Assembly (NCBI GenBank): GCA_025642065.1
Contig: JAODUP010000141.1
Coordinates: 726,001-790,000, forward strand
Origin: Paralvinella palmiformis
Taxonomy: Eukaryota > Annelida > Polychaeta > Terebellida > Alvinellidae
Direction of reading: 5' to 3'
Length of the DNA stretch: 64,000 bases
The notes below the pieces were generated by a model. It saw only the letters and a list, made by a program, of their open reading frames with translations, was not told the DNA's origin and did not search any database. Positions 47,841-58,904 of this stretch are shown here, one piece after another. A program made the position numbers and the translations under genes. Position 1 is the first letter of the stretch; the number at the start of each line of letters is the position of its first letter.

Positions 47841-48266
47841 AGCCACTCATTGTTTTGTCTTTAGCGTTTAATAAATTAGTTTTTTTACCAACTTAGAATC
47901 TAAATTGACTATAATTAGTCTTATCCACATTTTCCGTACGGAATTGTACATTTCTGAGTTGGGTGAAAATTCCCAAAGAATTTCCTTCAACGTCACAGAT
48001 ATAGATTCCATGCCATCAGTGCCAGGAAGGCAGCTGGCGCACCACTAGTAGTCGTTAGGCTAGCGTATGTTTATCAGTAACGTATACACTGTAGGTAGAT
48101 CACCGGATCGTTTAGCGTGAGAACAGCTTTCCCCAGCTGGTTGTAATATCACCGGAGAGCTTAAACATAAACGGTCTTTGCTATCACTATTATGTCCGAG
48201 TTATTGACAAGAGCTACAGGCTTCTACCGTCAGAGTTCAGTCCCCTTTGTTCAGTCGCCAAGTAAG
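47841..48266. other. Unique noncoding sequence
   Basis: No gene or repeat is recognised. Confidence 0.45.
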
Positions 48267-48270
48267 GCTT

Positions 48271-48294
48271 AGATTCCATATACGCGGTATGCGG
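48271..48294 (+). repeat. 24-bp direct repeat of the fold-back arm
   Basis: These 24 bases (starting AGATTCCATATACGCGG) recur identically at 48645-48668, the inner end of the right arm of the fold-back below. Similar GCGGCATGCGTGATGCAGTA sequence follows. Confidence 0.85.
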
Positions 48295-48557
48295 CATGCG
48301 TGATGCAGTATGCGAATTGTGTGATTCCACTTGTACGTGCGTTCCCATGCGTTTTCAGTCTGTCGTGCTAAAACTATGTCAGTACAACAAAAATACAGAT
48401 AGCAAAAACAAAACAGGTGTGTGCGTTTGTCTAGAGGGGGTTAGTAACCCGCCCAAAACAGATTTTACACATTATAGATTTAAATTCCAAAAAGTACTTA
48501 TAAAGTTATTCTTAAAACAATATCCTATGGTTACAACAGCATTAGAATGCTTATTCA

Positions 48558-48733
48558 GCAATATTCCGAACATATGGAATTGCGCTCGTCTGTTTAGATG
48601 CTGTTCCACTTTTGCCGTATCCGCATATATGGAATCTCAGCTCAAGATTCCATATACGCGGTATGCGGAAACGACAAAAATGACAACGCGTGTAAACGGA
48701 GGGGAGCCTTTCCATATATCCGGATGTTGCACA
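48558..48733. repeat. Imperfect fold-back (inverted repeat), about 176 bp
   Basis: The left arm (48558-48637) and right arm (48645-48733) are inverted copies around a 7-base loop, CAGCTCA. Pairing is best near the loop (CATATATGGAATCT against AGATTCCATATACGCGG) and about two-thirds along the full length. A 156-codon frame overlapping it is not a gene. It may be a foldback-type MITE; no target duplication is seen. Confidence 0.75.
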
Positions 48734-48864
48734 CGATCTGTTCCGAGGCTGCTTATTATGCGGTAAACCGAATCGGTCGATCAGTACAAAATCGGACGGG
48801 AATCCGGAATATGACGCCGGGGAGGGGTGTTTCCCGAACAATTTGGCGGGATTTCACAACGTAG

Positions 48865-51858
48865 GATAGCAATGCCAAGAAGCAAAATATCAAGTGAAAA
48901 AAAAACAGCAATCGGTAACAATGTTGCTCCACTTCCTGCTGTAAAGTTGCAATTTAGACTGATCAGCCATGTTCTTGGCATGATTCCGTTCAGATTTGTG
49001 GCAGCCATTTTTATTGTACTATAGGTATAGCAATGGGACAGCACTCAGTGCAGGTTAAATTGTATACGTAGTGCATTGTGCGTGTTAATGTCTCATTAAA
49101 AATCAGTAAGTCTTAAATATCATAGTAGCTTCATGACTGAAAGTTTTGTTACACAGCGATTTTGGGACTTGTGGTGGGACATGAGTTATAACACGCCTCA
49201 GGATGAAAAGATAGTAATGAATTGCCAAAAGGTTATATTCAAGATTCGTGATTCTCCATGCAAATGTCTTCACACATTGGTAAAACAACACCTACACACA
49301 CACACACACTGCTGCAGCAAATGAATACAAACAAAACTAAGATTAAGAGTTTAATACATATATAGATATATATGTATATTATATGTGTATGTAAATATAT
49401 GAGCAAACATGAATAAGGTACAATCTTGACACAACAACTACTTCACACTGTATACAATATTTAGGAAGAAAAAGCAAAAATTGCTTCTTGTTTACGAGTG
49501 TATTAACAAATAATATCATGTATGCCTGTATGTATGTGTGTATTAATTAATCAGTGTCTGTGATACAAAATGTTTACAACAAAACATCGGATATGTTCCT
49601 TACAGTTATCGTACACTAAACACGCGATGTATTTGTCACATGATCAACTCCGAGAAATGCAGCAAGGCACTTCCCCGTCAAAATCACCCCACCCCCTCCC
49701 CCACAAACCAACTCACAATCGCCACCATTCATTAATGACCCAACTCATTTTACCAACAACGAGACCGACACGCCGACATTCTTGTGGCGCCCCCGTGCGA
49801 GAATAACAAGCGAACGATTGCCAGAGACAACTGCTCCAACACCGCCACAACAGGACTTCAGCTGACGAGAGATCCCTTCTGCAAGAATTAGTAAATGACT
49901 TTTTTTCTGATAAAAAAAATCTTCGTCTTAGCAATCGGCCGGTCTGATCGCCAAACACAGCTGTGCAAAGCCAGCTGGCTACAGCTGTCTGTACTGAGAG
50001 AGACAGAGCTGTACAACCGGCACACAAACTCAGACGCACACCAACCCACAGAACACGCGGAGCGTTTATAAAACGACCCACAACTCATTTGCCAGATTAG
50101 CCCCATAATTAAACTGACCACATCACAGACTTTGCCCTGCTTCTTCCCTCCATATAAACAAACTAACTCAGCAAACTGTACACGCTGACGTTATAACCAT
50201 CACGGTATTAGTACCATCAAACACCTCTCCTAGTAGTATCAACCTGAACTCAGTACCCACGCCCCCGGCTCGGCACCAGATGTCCACCAGACCAGCTACC
50301 ACCGCCGGCGAACCCCCCCCCCCCGGTGCGCCGTCAACGTACCCAAGACTCGGTGCGCGATCTGGGATACCCAATAATAAAATAGGACGAGAAACGAGGC
50401 TATTGAACATCATCAACCAACGACATCGTATACATTCTGGAAGCAAATCGACTGGAATGGATCAGATCGGACCAACGGGATTCTTCGGCCTGAACGACGG
50501 AGGCGAGACCAGTTTTTGTAATACCGCGTCTGGATTTATAGCCGGAGTGTGGGGGGGCGTGTTTGTGCAGGTTCTGTTTAGGGTTTTGCGGTGTTGGCGC
50601 GTTATAGCGGCCAGTTAGCGAAGGCGAAAGGCTCGAAAAGGAGACCGAGAGTCCAGGAAGAGACGCAAATCCAGATTCCAGAAAACACCGACATCCCAAA
50701 GCTGAAGCTATTACCGAGACCGTGAACTGTGTCAGCGCCAGGCGTGTTATACATGTTAGGAGCTGGAGCGTCAACTACGAGGCAACACATTCCCCTTCCG
50801 TGCTAGTGTTAGTTAGAGCGATGGCCTATGTTACCCAAACGCAGCCGGAAAGCATGGATTTCCGATGGAATTTCCCGCCGGGGAATACCGTTGTCGGATG
50901 GTCATTCTGCCAATGTTAGTAGAGAATTGTTCGGCGGGTACGTGTTAGATTGCTCCCATTAGTCGTGTTAGAAAATACCTAGTGAAGCAACATCTGACAC
51001 CAACAACAGGAAAGTGTACGTATAAAATCGTCGATCAAAAAATACACCATAGGAGAGAAATAAAAAAAACAATTACATATCTGGGATGAGGCCATAGCTA
51101 ACGGGGGAATAACGATAATAACAAGTTACGATTTATACAAATACCAATAACGGACCTATATATTACCTAGGGATCATTGAAAACAAACTACTGACACACC
51201 TATAACAAACACACAACCAGTACAACAGCCAAACGTAACCCTATGACCTACACACACACACACACTCTCGAACATAGCGACGACACGAGATCCGCCCTAC
51301 CGATAAAAATTCACACACACAAACACAGAGAGAGATTAATACGGCATCCCATTCCGTTTCTTGTATATATAAAAAAGGTCAAATGCGAGCAGGCGCCGGT
51401 AGACGAAAATGGTCTGTCCGCCAGCCAGACAAAGTCCTGAACAACATTACTAAGGAGAAGTCTTCGAAACCTACGGAGTATAAACACAACTGGGAAATCG
51501 ATCCTGATAGCTGTTCCTAACAACGAAACACCGAAGTTTATAATACATACTAAACAAAGGGAAAAGCGCACTAGATATATAGTATCCTAACGCGGAGAGA
51601 AAACGAGAGGGGCGGGCTTATAAATAAAATACACACACATCGAGAGTAAAAAAATAATCAGTCGCGGTGAAAAATGATCCATTTTGGACAACACTCACAA
51701 GGCACAAATGCGTGACACTTCGATTTGTAACAGTTCTCCATATCGAATAGCGCTCGGAAAACACAACAGTCTAGTGAAATGAAACCGACTCGAAGCACAT
51801 TGCCTAATTTATATATCGTCTACGTCACAGTTGTTATAGGCGGGATATAGTAAAACCA

Positions 51859-51894
<36 letters not shown>

Positions 51895-52151
51895 CGGTGT
51901 AAACATGGCCAAGCATTGGACGCGGAAGAAGCGTGCTTTCAAGCTAAAAATACAACAGTTCATTCTTCGTAAGACTACAACACTATATAAAAAAGAGCTT
52001 TCTATGGCTCATGCCATCCCCATCCCATAGCATCAAGGTAGGATTTCGAACCACGAGAAAGGCATAGCAGGAAATTAGCGGAACTCTGGGTTAGCTGAAA
52101 GTGAAATGCGACGTGCCGCCCCCCGCCCCCAACGCCAGATTATATACAATA
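48865..52151. other. Noncoding; less AT-rich island at about 49.6-50.9 kb
   Basis: The stretch 49600-50950 has more G and C and several overlapping open frames on both strands (up to 124 codons), none with recognisable domains. It may hold a promoter or first exon of a neighbouring gene. From 50950 to 51860 the sequence is A-rich with a CA tract at 51248-51268, and a TA tract lies at 51861-51888. No gene is called. Confidence 0.4.
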
Positions 52152-52303
52152 CAGCGGAACCTCGATTTGGCAATGACTCTGTATGACAGAGGCATCGTAA
52201 AGCGTGCCTGACGCGGACACACGTGTGGCATCCGCCAAGTTGGGTATGGGCAGTGCAGTGCGTGCGGCAACTGGGGCCAGTCTAAGTACCCGAGGTTCAA
52301 CTG
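52152..52303. mobile_element. pogo/Tigger-like MITE, 152 bp, TA target
   Basis: Left end CAGCGGAACCTCG and right end CGAGGTTCAACTG form terminal inverted repeats that differ at two of 13 bases. TA dinucleotides flank both ends (52150-52151 and 52304-52305), as expected for Tc1/mariner-superfamily insertion. CAGT-GAACCTCG ends are typical of the pogo/Tigger branch. The 152-bp interior encodes nothing, so it is non-autonomous. It lies about 0.7 kb past the catenin stop codon. Confidence 0.85.
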
Positions 52304-52591
52304 TATTCTATGCGGAACTTCAAGCCAGATCTATACGCTTACGCCATTTGGAGAGGGATCCAGCCAGAGAGAGTGAGAACACCCAAAACGAGACACCAAT
52401 TAGTGAGACTCCGTTGGTCGTAGGTGATACATTCTAACAAGTTCCGGGATTCAATTATCGTCACCTGGTATTATCTTAAGCGCCTATTGCTGTGAACTAG
52501 CTTACAGTCCATAAAGACGCACCATAACACGGAACAATGTTCTGTTTGAACAAACCATTCCATCTGACGTAGTTAAAAGAAAACGTCATTC
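52304..52591. other. Short unique stretch downstream of the catenin gene
   Basis: Could be 3' flank or untranslated region of the minus-strand gene. I could not identify a convincing AATAAA with context. Confidence 0.35.
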
Positions 52592-52782
52592 GGATGATGA
52601 TGATTGATGTTTTACGGCCACTTTTGTGCACGTGGTAGGCTAAATGGGCCGGGCGACCTCCAAAGGAAATGAAGTGAAGTCAAACATGAAACACCCTTCA
52701 GATATGCCCACGCTGAGATTCGAACTCAGGTGGTAGTGATCTGTGGTCCAACGCGCTACCAACTAGACCACGGAGGCGCCCG
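52592..52782 (-). repeat. SINE-B, reference-quality copy
   Basis: Minus-strand order: GGGCGCCTCCGTGGTCTAGT (A box GTGGTCTAGTTGG), AGCGCGTTGGACCACAGATC, CCTGAGTTCGAATCTCAGCG (B box), GAAGGGTGTTTCATG, CCCGGCCCATTTAGCCTACC, AAAGTGGCCGTAAAACATC, and an ATCATCATC tail. It lies about 250 bp beyond the catenin stop and could be in its 3' untranslated region. Confidence 0.92.
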
Positions 52783-53030
52783 GAGCATCATCCAACCGGG
52801 GAGGGCCAGTTCAGTAGCGTTGCGATGGTTGGTTTAAAACACGGTACACCGATGTGCAGAAAGAATACAGCAGTGGGCCAGCACTTTCCACGAATAGCTA
52901 AGTTCATGAACGACAGTAAGATTTTCAGCGATGGTTGTTGTACACAAGCAGGCATCAGCGGTTTTACCAGAGACACGTCTACCCTTTTGATCGCCAAAGG
53001 GATAACCAGCACGTCTCCACTTCTTCTTTT

Positions 53031-56000
53031 CTAAATGTAGCTGACGTCAGGCCCATATTCACCCTGTTGACCATACTCGTCTGGATGTCGCGGCTCGCCG
53101 TGATTAAGGCCTTCACCTTGATGAGAAAGGTCAACGCTGGTATAGTAGCCACCCGGTGTGGGGCTCTCTCTGTATCCAGGCGGCTGCGATTGCGGTGGTC
53201 CCGTGCCCGGGTCATCGTACTGACTGTACGGGGCACCCGTGTTGGGCGGCCGCGAGTAGCCATCATCTGGGCGTGCCAGAGGCAAGGTTGGACTCTCAGA
53301 GTAGTCCCTGTATCCAGGTGGCTGGACCGGTGGTGGACCGAGTTGCGTCATCGGTATCTCATTGTATCGTTGACCATGTGGTCCACCATTATTCTGATTC
53401 ATTCCATCAGCTAGCTGTTCCCGGGCAGTTATATTGTTCATCGGTTGTCTGTTAACGTAAGGCAGTGTGTTCTCATTATATCCAGGTAAAGTCGGACCAC
53501 TTTGGTCCATGTGAGGTCTATTTAGCGTGTTCTCAGCACTCGATGGCAGTGACTTCGAAGGACTCCCCTTCCGTGGGTCTATTGGTTTCGCCAAAAAGTT
53601 CACATCCCTCCAACCCTTTTCCCTGTACTTCAAATGCAGCTCCTTGTACTCCCACATCTTTGTCAGGACTGATGAGGCATAACGTCGAACACGATAGGCA
53701 AACTTATCATTATGTACAATATACATCATCCGCTCAACGCCACCCTCAGAATACAGTGAGGTTGCGAATTCAGTGCTTGATCGGATCACTTCATAGATCA
53801 AAGCCTCCATGGCACAGATGGTCTCGTCTGAGTTTGGTATGCGCTGTGGTCGACCTTCCTCCGGTAAACGTTGTACCAACTGCTTCATGGCATATTTGCC
53901 AATCAGATCCTTGCTCTGCGGATCCATGGAGAGATTACGGAGTGCAGTTGCTGCAGCACACACCACACGATCGGCTTCTAGATTCAGCAGTTCAACGAGC
54001 ACAGGCAAGCCTTTCTGTTTCCGTACGGTCTCGCGTATCTCTTCGGATGGCTTCCACTCACAGGCTGCCAAATTCTGAATAGCTCCAGCTGCTGCCTCTA
54101 AAGTCTCTGGATTGGTGCAGTCATACAACAGAGGCAGGTAGATTGGCACAATATTTGGATGCCAAAGCAGAGACATTCCTTGCGGATTAGCCTCTGGATT
54201 TGCGAAGCTTGGGTTATGAGTCCCGGCCTTGTGCTTCTGATCTTTGCCATCTTTCTTTTTACTGCCTCCAAAACATCCAGTGCTTTCTCCCTTTTCCTTC
54301 TCCTGACGTGTACGAGCTCGCTTCTTCAAATAGTCTGGATCCTGAACCTCCTGACAGCCATAGCTGAGATTCCTCAGTACGCAGACGCAGTTCTCCACCG
54401 ACTTGTTGTCAATGTCATTCTTGCCTATGGCAGCCTGCACAATGAAGACGATGGCATCAACGAGACCCTCGCACTCACGCAGTTTGGTGCGTGCATACAG
54501 ACCATCAGAGCTGACATTTCTCAGCACACCACTTGCATTCCTGAACACTGTGGACCAGTAAATGTCATTAGTTGCACGTTCAGACAGTCGCTGACCAGGC
54601 TGCCAACCTGAATGTGGTATGATGACGGTGTTCACTAACACTGTGAGGCCATCATCTATGATTGGTCGCTTCAGGTCCTTGGTGGATGATAGATTCCAGA
54701 GGATCCCCGTCACCTGTTCTCGGACGTCATTGTCAGGTGTTCTTCGGAGCAGGCGTATGAGTGCTGGGATGCCACCAGCATTCTTAATTGCCTTCTTATT
54801 GTCCTCATTTGCTCTGCCATATGACAAATTCTTGAGGGCACCACATGCAGCACGATGCACCTCAGGAATGTCACTGTTGATGAGCTCAACAAGAACAGGT
54901 ATGCCACCGAGACCCCGAGTTTTTGCTTTCACATCATTGTCCATATAACAGAGATGCTGTAGGTATGCTGCAGCATTTGCCTTCACCATATCATTATGAT
55001 GACTGAGGTACTCAATAACTTCAGGTAAATCTGGATTGCGCCAACGCATATCCTCAGGCCCTTGACTGCCACTCTGGGCAGAAGGCGGTCTGCCCTCTTG
55101 ATCCAGTGGTGCACCAAGCAACAATGGTGCTTCCAGTCGAGGCTGACCATCGAGGTCCTGATCAAGTGGTGGGAGTCTTGACTGTGATCCATAAGGAGCA
55201 CTAACACGATCCATGCCAGCTGGAGATTGACTACGGATTTCATCCATCCCTGGCATCAGTAGCTGGGGTCGACGTCCATAAGTGTCATGACCACCTCGAT
55301 CACTGTAGTGATCACTGCGTGGCGAGTCCAGTGGCTGGTCTGAGGGCAGGCGATTCAGTGGTGCTACATCAACATTTAAATGAGATCCAGAATAATCTCG
55401 CTGGTCTAGGTGCTGCATGGGACTTCCATATGGGTTGGTTCTGTCTTGGTCGGCTGGCTTTGGCCGGACCTTGTTCACCTTCGCATAGGTCACTGTTTCA
55501 TCATATCCATATTTGTTGTAGCTGTCGGGATAGCCCTGGAAGCTGTCATTCGGTCTTGGAGAATGACCATCTCGATTCAGGTTGCTGCTGCTGCCATAGC
55601 TGCCATTCTGGAAAGGTGGGGTCATTGTCCTATTCAGAGAAGGTGCTGGCTGATGAACTTCACCAGCATCATTATAATTCTGCACTGGATAGTCACCTCG
55701 TAGCTCCTGTGAATGGTCTGAACCACCAAAGGGCTGTCTGGGGCTGTCGTAGATGCTATTCTCTTGTCCATTCTGCTGCAATTGGCTCGATGGATCATCA
55801 CGGTAACTGGCCGCTGGTGAATATGTCATGGCCGGCTGTGGTGACCCAACCCCTTCCTGATAGGCGTAGTTTTGTGTGACCGAAGTCTCAAAACGACGAT
55901 GGTCCTCATTCATTGCAGGTTGGCCCTGTTGACGGCCATATTCCTCGGGCATGTATCCTTGGTAGTTATCATTTGACATGAGGCCTCTGTCCTCAAGCAC

Positions 56001-56243
56001 CCGCAGGCATGAATCAACAAGGTGAGACCCACTCATCTTGCTCTCAGTTTCACTCTCATCATCAGCACGCTGAACCTGCTGTGGAGACCTCCAGTGAAAA
56101 GAATCATTTGTGCTACTTATACTACTCATACTTGCAGTCTCACTTGTCAGTAACTTACAGCGCTCCAGCTGGCTAGCAACGCTCTTGCGCTCAGCTTCCA
56201 GTTCACGTGTTAGCTGCTCAAATTGCAGTTCAGCGGACGCCAT
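53031..56243 (-). CDS. CTNND2-like: p120/delta-catenin family armadillo protein
   Basis: An adhesion scaffold that in this family binds the juxtamembrane tail of classical cadherins, limits their endocytosis, and tunes Rho GTPases. It is 1070 residues, within the family range (about 900-1250). Order: coiled coil at 1-33 (FEQLTRELEAERKSVASQLE), which is the ARVCF/delta-catenin/p0071 type; a Ser/Tyr/Pro-rich disordered part to about 395; armadillo repeats about 400-875, with NAAAYLQHLCYMDNDVKAK, GIPVLVELI, ACGALKNLSYG and AAATALRNLS; a basic insertion loop at 639-672 (KKRARTRQEKEK, SKKKDGKDQKHK); and a Pro/Tyr-rich tail ending SYI, a class I PDZ ligand where vertebrate relatives have DSWV. The ATG is chosen because a splice acceptor ends five bases upstream and the coiled coil starts there. 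Invertebrates usually have one gene for the whole family, so the vertebrate subtype is not certain. The frame has no intron and no defect. Confidence 0.97.
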   Translation of the reverse strand: MASAELQFEQLTRELEAERKSVASQLERCKLLTSETASMSSISSTNDSFHWRSPQQVQRADDESETESKMSGSHLVDSCLRVLEDRGLMSNDNYQGYMPEEYGRQQGQPAMNEDHRRFETSVTQNYAYQEGVGSPQPAMTYSPAASYRDDPSSQLQQNGQENSIYDSPRQPFGGSDHSQELRGDYPVQNYNDAGEVHQPAPSLNRTMTPPFQNGSYGSSSNLNRDGHSPRPNDSFQGYPDSYNKYGYDETVTYAKVNKVRPKPADQDRTNPYGSPMQHLDQRDYSGSHLNVDVAPLNRLPSDQPLDSPRSDHYSDRGGHDTYGRRPQLLMPGMDEIRSQSPAGMDRVSAPYGSQSRLPPLDQDLDGQPRLEAPLLLGAPLDQEGRPPSAQSGSQGPEDMRWRNPDLPEVIEYLSHHNDMVKANAAAYLQHLCYMDNDVKAKTRGLGGIPVLVELINSDIPEVHRAACGALKNLSYGRANEDNKKAIKNAGGIPALIRLLRRTPDNDVREQVTGILWNLSSTKDLKRPIIDDGLTVLVNTVIIPHSGWQPGQRLSERATNDIYWSTVFRNASGVLRNVSSDGLYARTKLRECEGLVDAIVFIVQAAIGKNDIDNKSVENCVCVLRNLSYGCQEVQDPDYLKKRARTRQEKEKGESTGCFGGSKKKDGKDQKHKAGTHNPSFANPEANPQGMSLLWHPNIVPIYLPLLYDCTNPETLEAAAGAIQNLAACEWKPSEEIRETVRKQKGLPVLVELLNLEADRVVCAAATALRNLSMDPQSKDLIGKYAMKQLVQRLPEEGRPQRIPNSDETICAMEALIYEVIRSSTEFATSLYSEGGVERMMYIVHNDKFAYRVRRYASSVLTKMWEYKELHLKYREKGWRDVNFLAKPIDPRKGSPSKSLPSSAENTLNRPHMDQSGPTLPGYNENTLPYVNRQPMNNITAREQLADGMNQNNGGPHGQRYNEIPMTQLGPPPVQPPGYRDYSESPTLPLARPDDGYSRPPNTGAPYSQYDDPGTGPPQSQPPGYRESPTPGGYYTSVDLSHQGEGLNHGEPRHPDEYGQQGEYGPDVSYI

Positions 56244-56248
56244 TCAAT

Positions 56249-56275
56249 CTAAAAAATAGAGATAAGAAAACTGGT
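56249..56275 (-). promoter_or_regulatory. 3' splice site just upstream of the catenin ATG
   Basis: On the minus strand a pyrimidine-rich tract (GTTTTCTTATCTCTATTTTT) ends in TTAG at 56249, leaving ATTGA before the ATG at 56243. It is a textbook acceptor and implies that the coding exon begins with five untranslated bases and is joined to an upstream 5' exon. Confidence 0.85.
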
Positions 56276-56644
56276 GTGAAATGGGCCTCAGATCTATCAT
56301 GGGGGAAAAACCAGATGTCTACATACGCCTAAATTCTGTAACTGTAACTGCCTTGTATGACACAAACCCATATCCACACAATGGCTTACTTACAGGTAGT
56401 TAATCCAGGAATGCAGTTCTTATTCTCGCACCTGTACAACCTCACCATATGTATTTCAGCAATAAACACACACAAGGCTACATAGCCTTCTAGTATAATA
56501 ATGGTAAGAGTACACCTTAGAATGAACACATTTTGTCACGGACACCTAAATTCTTCCACCCTAATATTTTAACATTTAGCTGCCCTAAAGCCTTGCGTCT
56601 ACTAAACCAAAGTCGTGTTACTCTCAATCGAGCTGTCAGGCTTA
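56276..56644. other. Catenin 5' intron, unique part
   Basis: No repeat or gene is recognised. Presumed intron because it lies immediately 5' of the acceptor. Confidence 0.5.
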
Positions 56645-56765
56645 CCTCCCTGGTCTAACTGGTAGTATAGTTGACTAAGCTGGGTCAGAGAGGTGTTTCA
56701 TCTTGTCTCATTACATTTGGAGCTTGCTCTACCATGTGCAGAACAATAGCTGTTAAACAGCAAAG
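56645..56765 (+). repeat. SINE-B-related copy in the catenin intron
   Basis: CCTGGTCTAACTGGTAGTAT (head), AGAGGTGTTTCATCTTGTCT, CATTTGGAGCTTGCTCTACC and AATAGCTGTTAAACAG follow the SINE-B order, with a deletion of the B-box segment. Confidence 0.6.
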
Positions 56766-56881
56766 AAAACTTGCCACACAATAGAGCATAATTATGAAGC
56801 TGTTCAATGCCTAATCAGAAGCCTTACAGTTATACAAGCTCATGTATTTTATAACCACAAATTATTACAAAACATATAAAT

Positions 56882-57003
56882 AAATGTTGAATATGTGTGT
56901 TAATTAAATGTTGAATATGTGTGTTAATTAAATGTTGAATATGTGTGTTAATTAAATGTTGAATATGTGTGTTAATTAAATGTTGAATATGTGTGTTAGT
57001 TAA
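56882..57003. repeat. 24-bp minisatellite, five units
   Basis: Five nearly perfect units of AAATGTTGAATATGTGTGTT plus four bases. The last unit carries one substitution (TTAGTT for TTAATT). Confidence 0.95.
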
Positions 57004-58689
57004 ATTAAGAGTCGAAAGGCTAATCAGTATTTATCATGAAAGAATATTCACCCCATTTAAAACACACTACTCTTTTACATATTGAATATAATAAACATCA
57101 GACTAACAAATAATCCTGCACTCCAGCTGTCATAAGAATTATTCACAAAATATTTATCAAACCGATTCGAATAAACATTTCCATGATAGTCAGATTATGT
57201 GGCATATTTGTACTGGTGGGAATAAAAGCTGGCCTAATTTTATATTATACTGAAGTAGGTCGAAAAAAGACCAGGATGACATTTGATGTATTGTACTGTG
57301 TCTATAGCCTACATTAAACCCCTAAAACTAAAGTATACACAGAAAATAACATTTATTCATATATAATTGTGCTGGTGGCAATGTTCTCTCAAACCGATTG
57401 ATGTAAACCTTTTCCATTATCACCCACAACGATCTCGATTATTAATCAATAAATTCCACAGAATATTCTTGGTACTTCTTGTGGCCAAGACAAATCGGCT
57501 GGAGTCTAATAGACCCTAGGACAATGTCCCTATCTTATGGATAAATATACATGTTTATTGTTGAATATGTTAATTTAATTCCCCCCCCCGAGTTCTTGCT
57601 TTAGGGACCCTAAATAGTTCAGTACACTCCGGCCTACAATTACATAACCTAGTACTCTACAAATGAAATCACTAATGAAATTATAATTTAAGAGTCTGAA
57701 CGATAATTAGTCAGCGTGTTTCTTGGGCGTGTGGACAAAATGGACTTCAAATTGACACCCAGCCCACGTAAAATAATCAAGCAAGGGGCCAAACAGCACC
57801 TGCCTGACAAACTCGTTCATTACTCTCTCTCTACACCATGCTGTGAACCACCAAGAGTCCACAGTAGGTTGAAAGGTCCTTAAAAAGTCTGATGAAAACA
57901 TTCCTAGGCTAATAAGCTGTTACATGAACTTAACATTGGTAGGTGGGAGCGGGGGTGGAGTCTGGCATGATTTTCATCAAATGTATGGACTTGGAAAGTG
58001 AGATAGAATCACACACTGTGTAAAATATACACACACATAATAAACGGTGTATTTAGATATCTATATTGAGACAGAAGAACAAATTCAATATATATATATA
58101 TATATATTGCTTTAGTGATTATTCACAATAAATATCCTTTACTGCCAGCAATTGCCAAAATATGCCTCCAACATCTGTAATTGACACAGATGTTGCAGGA
58201 TCTCTTGGAACCTAGTAACTGTAAAAAGAGGCTAGCTCAGTGGAATAGTACCAGCTGGACTGATTCTATGTGATTTACAATATAGACTCTTTTCACCAAA
58301 TGGGTAGTTCTGACATCTCATAAAATTACAAGCCGGGGTAGGCACATTATGTGGGCTCTTATTTATAAAACAATGATTTTTTTCTTAATGAATCATGGAT
58401 ATGACAGCAATAAACGTGGATGATTATTGTGGATGTCTGTCACCAGATGTGGGACATCTTGATCGTACAGCGGCTATATAGCTATGAAACAGCCAGACAG
58501 CTGGCAGACCAGCTGCTAGCTCCTAATGTGAACATGTCATAAAAACCAGTGAGATGACGATATAGTAGATAAGCATTCGGGTGAGATGTTTAAATTTTTC
58601 TGGCCAAGTAGGATTCAAAACACACCATCTTTTCCGGATATAACAGAATCTGATACTAATTCACAAGTTGGGAACTTGGATTATATATT
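57004..58689. other. Catenin 5' intron, AT-rich
   Basis: Contains a C-run at 57582-57589 and a short TA tract at 58090-58107. No gene is recognised. Confidence 0.5.
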
Positions 58690-58842
58690 AAATTCAGTAG
58701 AATAATCAATGAGCTGAGAAATTAATTTCTGGAAAAGTTTCTACCGCTTGGTGGGATCGAACCTGCGAACCTTGGCAGTCAAAGCAAATCTACCCTTTAG
58801 CACACAGTGCAACATGTTTAACCGCTACACCACCGGACATAC
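58690..58842 (-). repeat. SINE-A copy with internal deletion
   Basis: Reverse complement: CCGGTGGTGTAGCGGTTAAA (A box), GGTTCGCAGGTTCGATCCCA (B box), AGAAATTAATTTCTCAGC and a TGAATT end. It lacks the CGTGGGTGGCTGACCACG segment of the fuller copies. Confidence 0.75.
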
Positions 58843-58904
58843 ATACATAAATATAATTATGCAATTGCTTTGTGCAAATCGCTGGTTTGATAAAAGAATC
58901 AAAT

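Noticed and set aside
48296..48766. 156-codon plus-strand frame
   Set aside because: It overlaps the fold-back repeat and its direct repeat and has antisense frames of similar length; no domain is visible.
49713..50774. Several 92-124 codon frames on both strands
   Set aside because: No similarity is recognised, frames overlap each other antisense, and they are explained by the higher GC of the region.
53465..54082. 205-codon plus-strand frame within the catenin gene
   Set aside because: It is an antisense shadow of the armadillo coding region, as are the other plus-strand frames between 52.9 and 55.9 kb.
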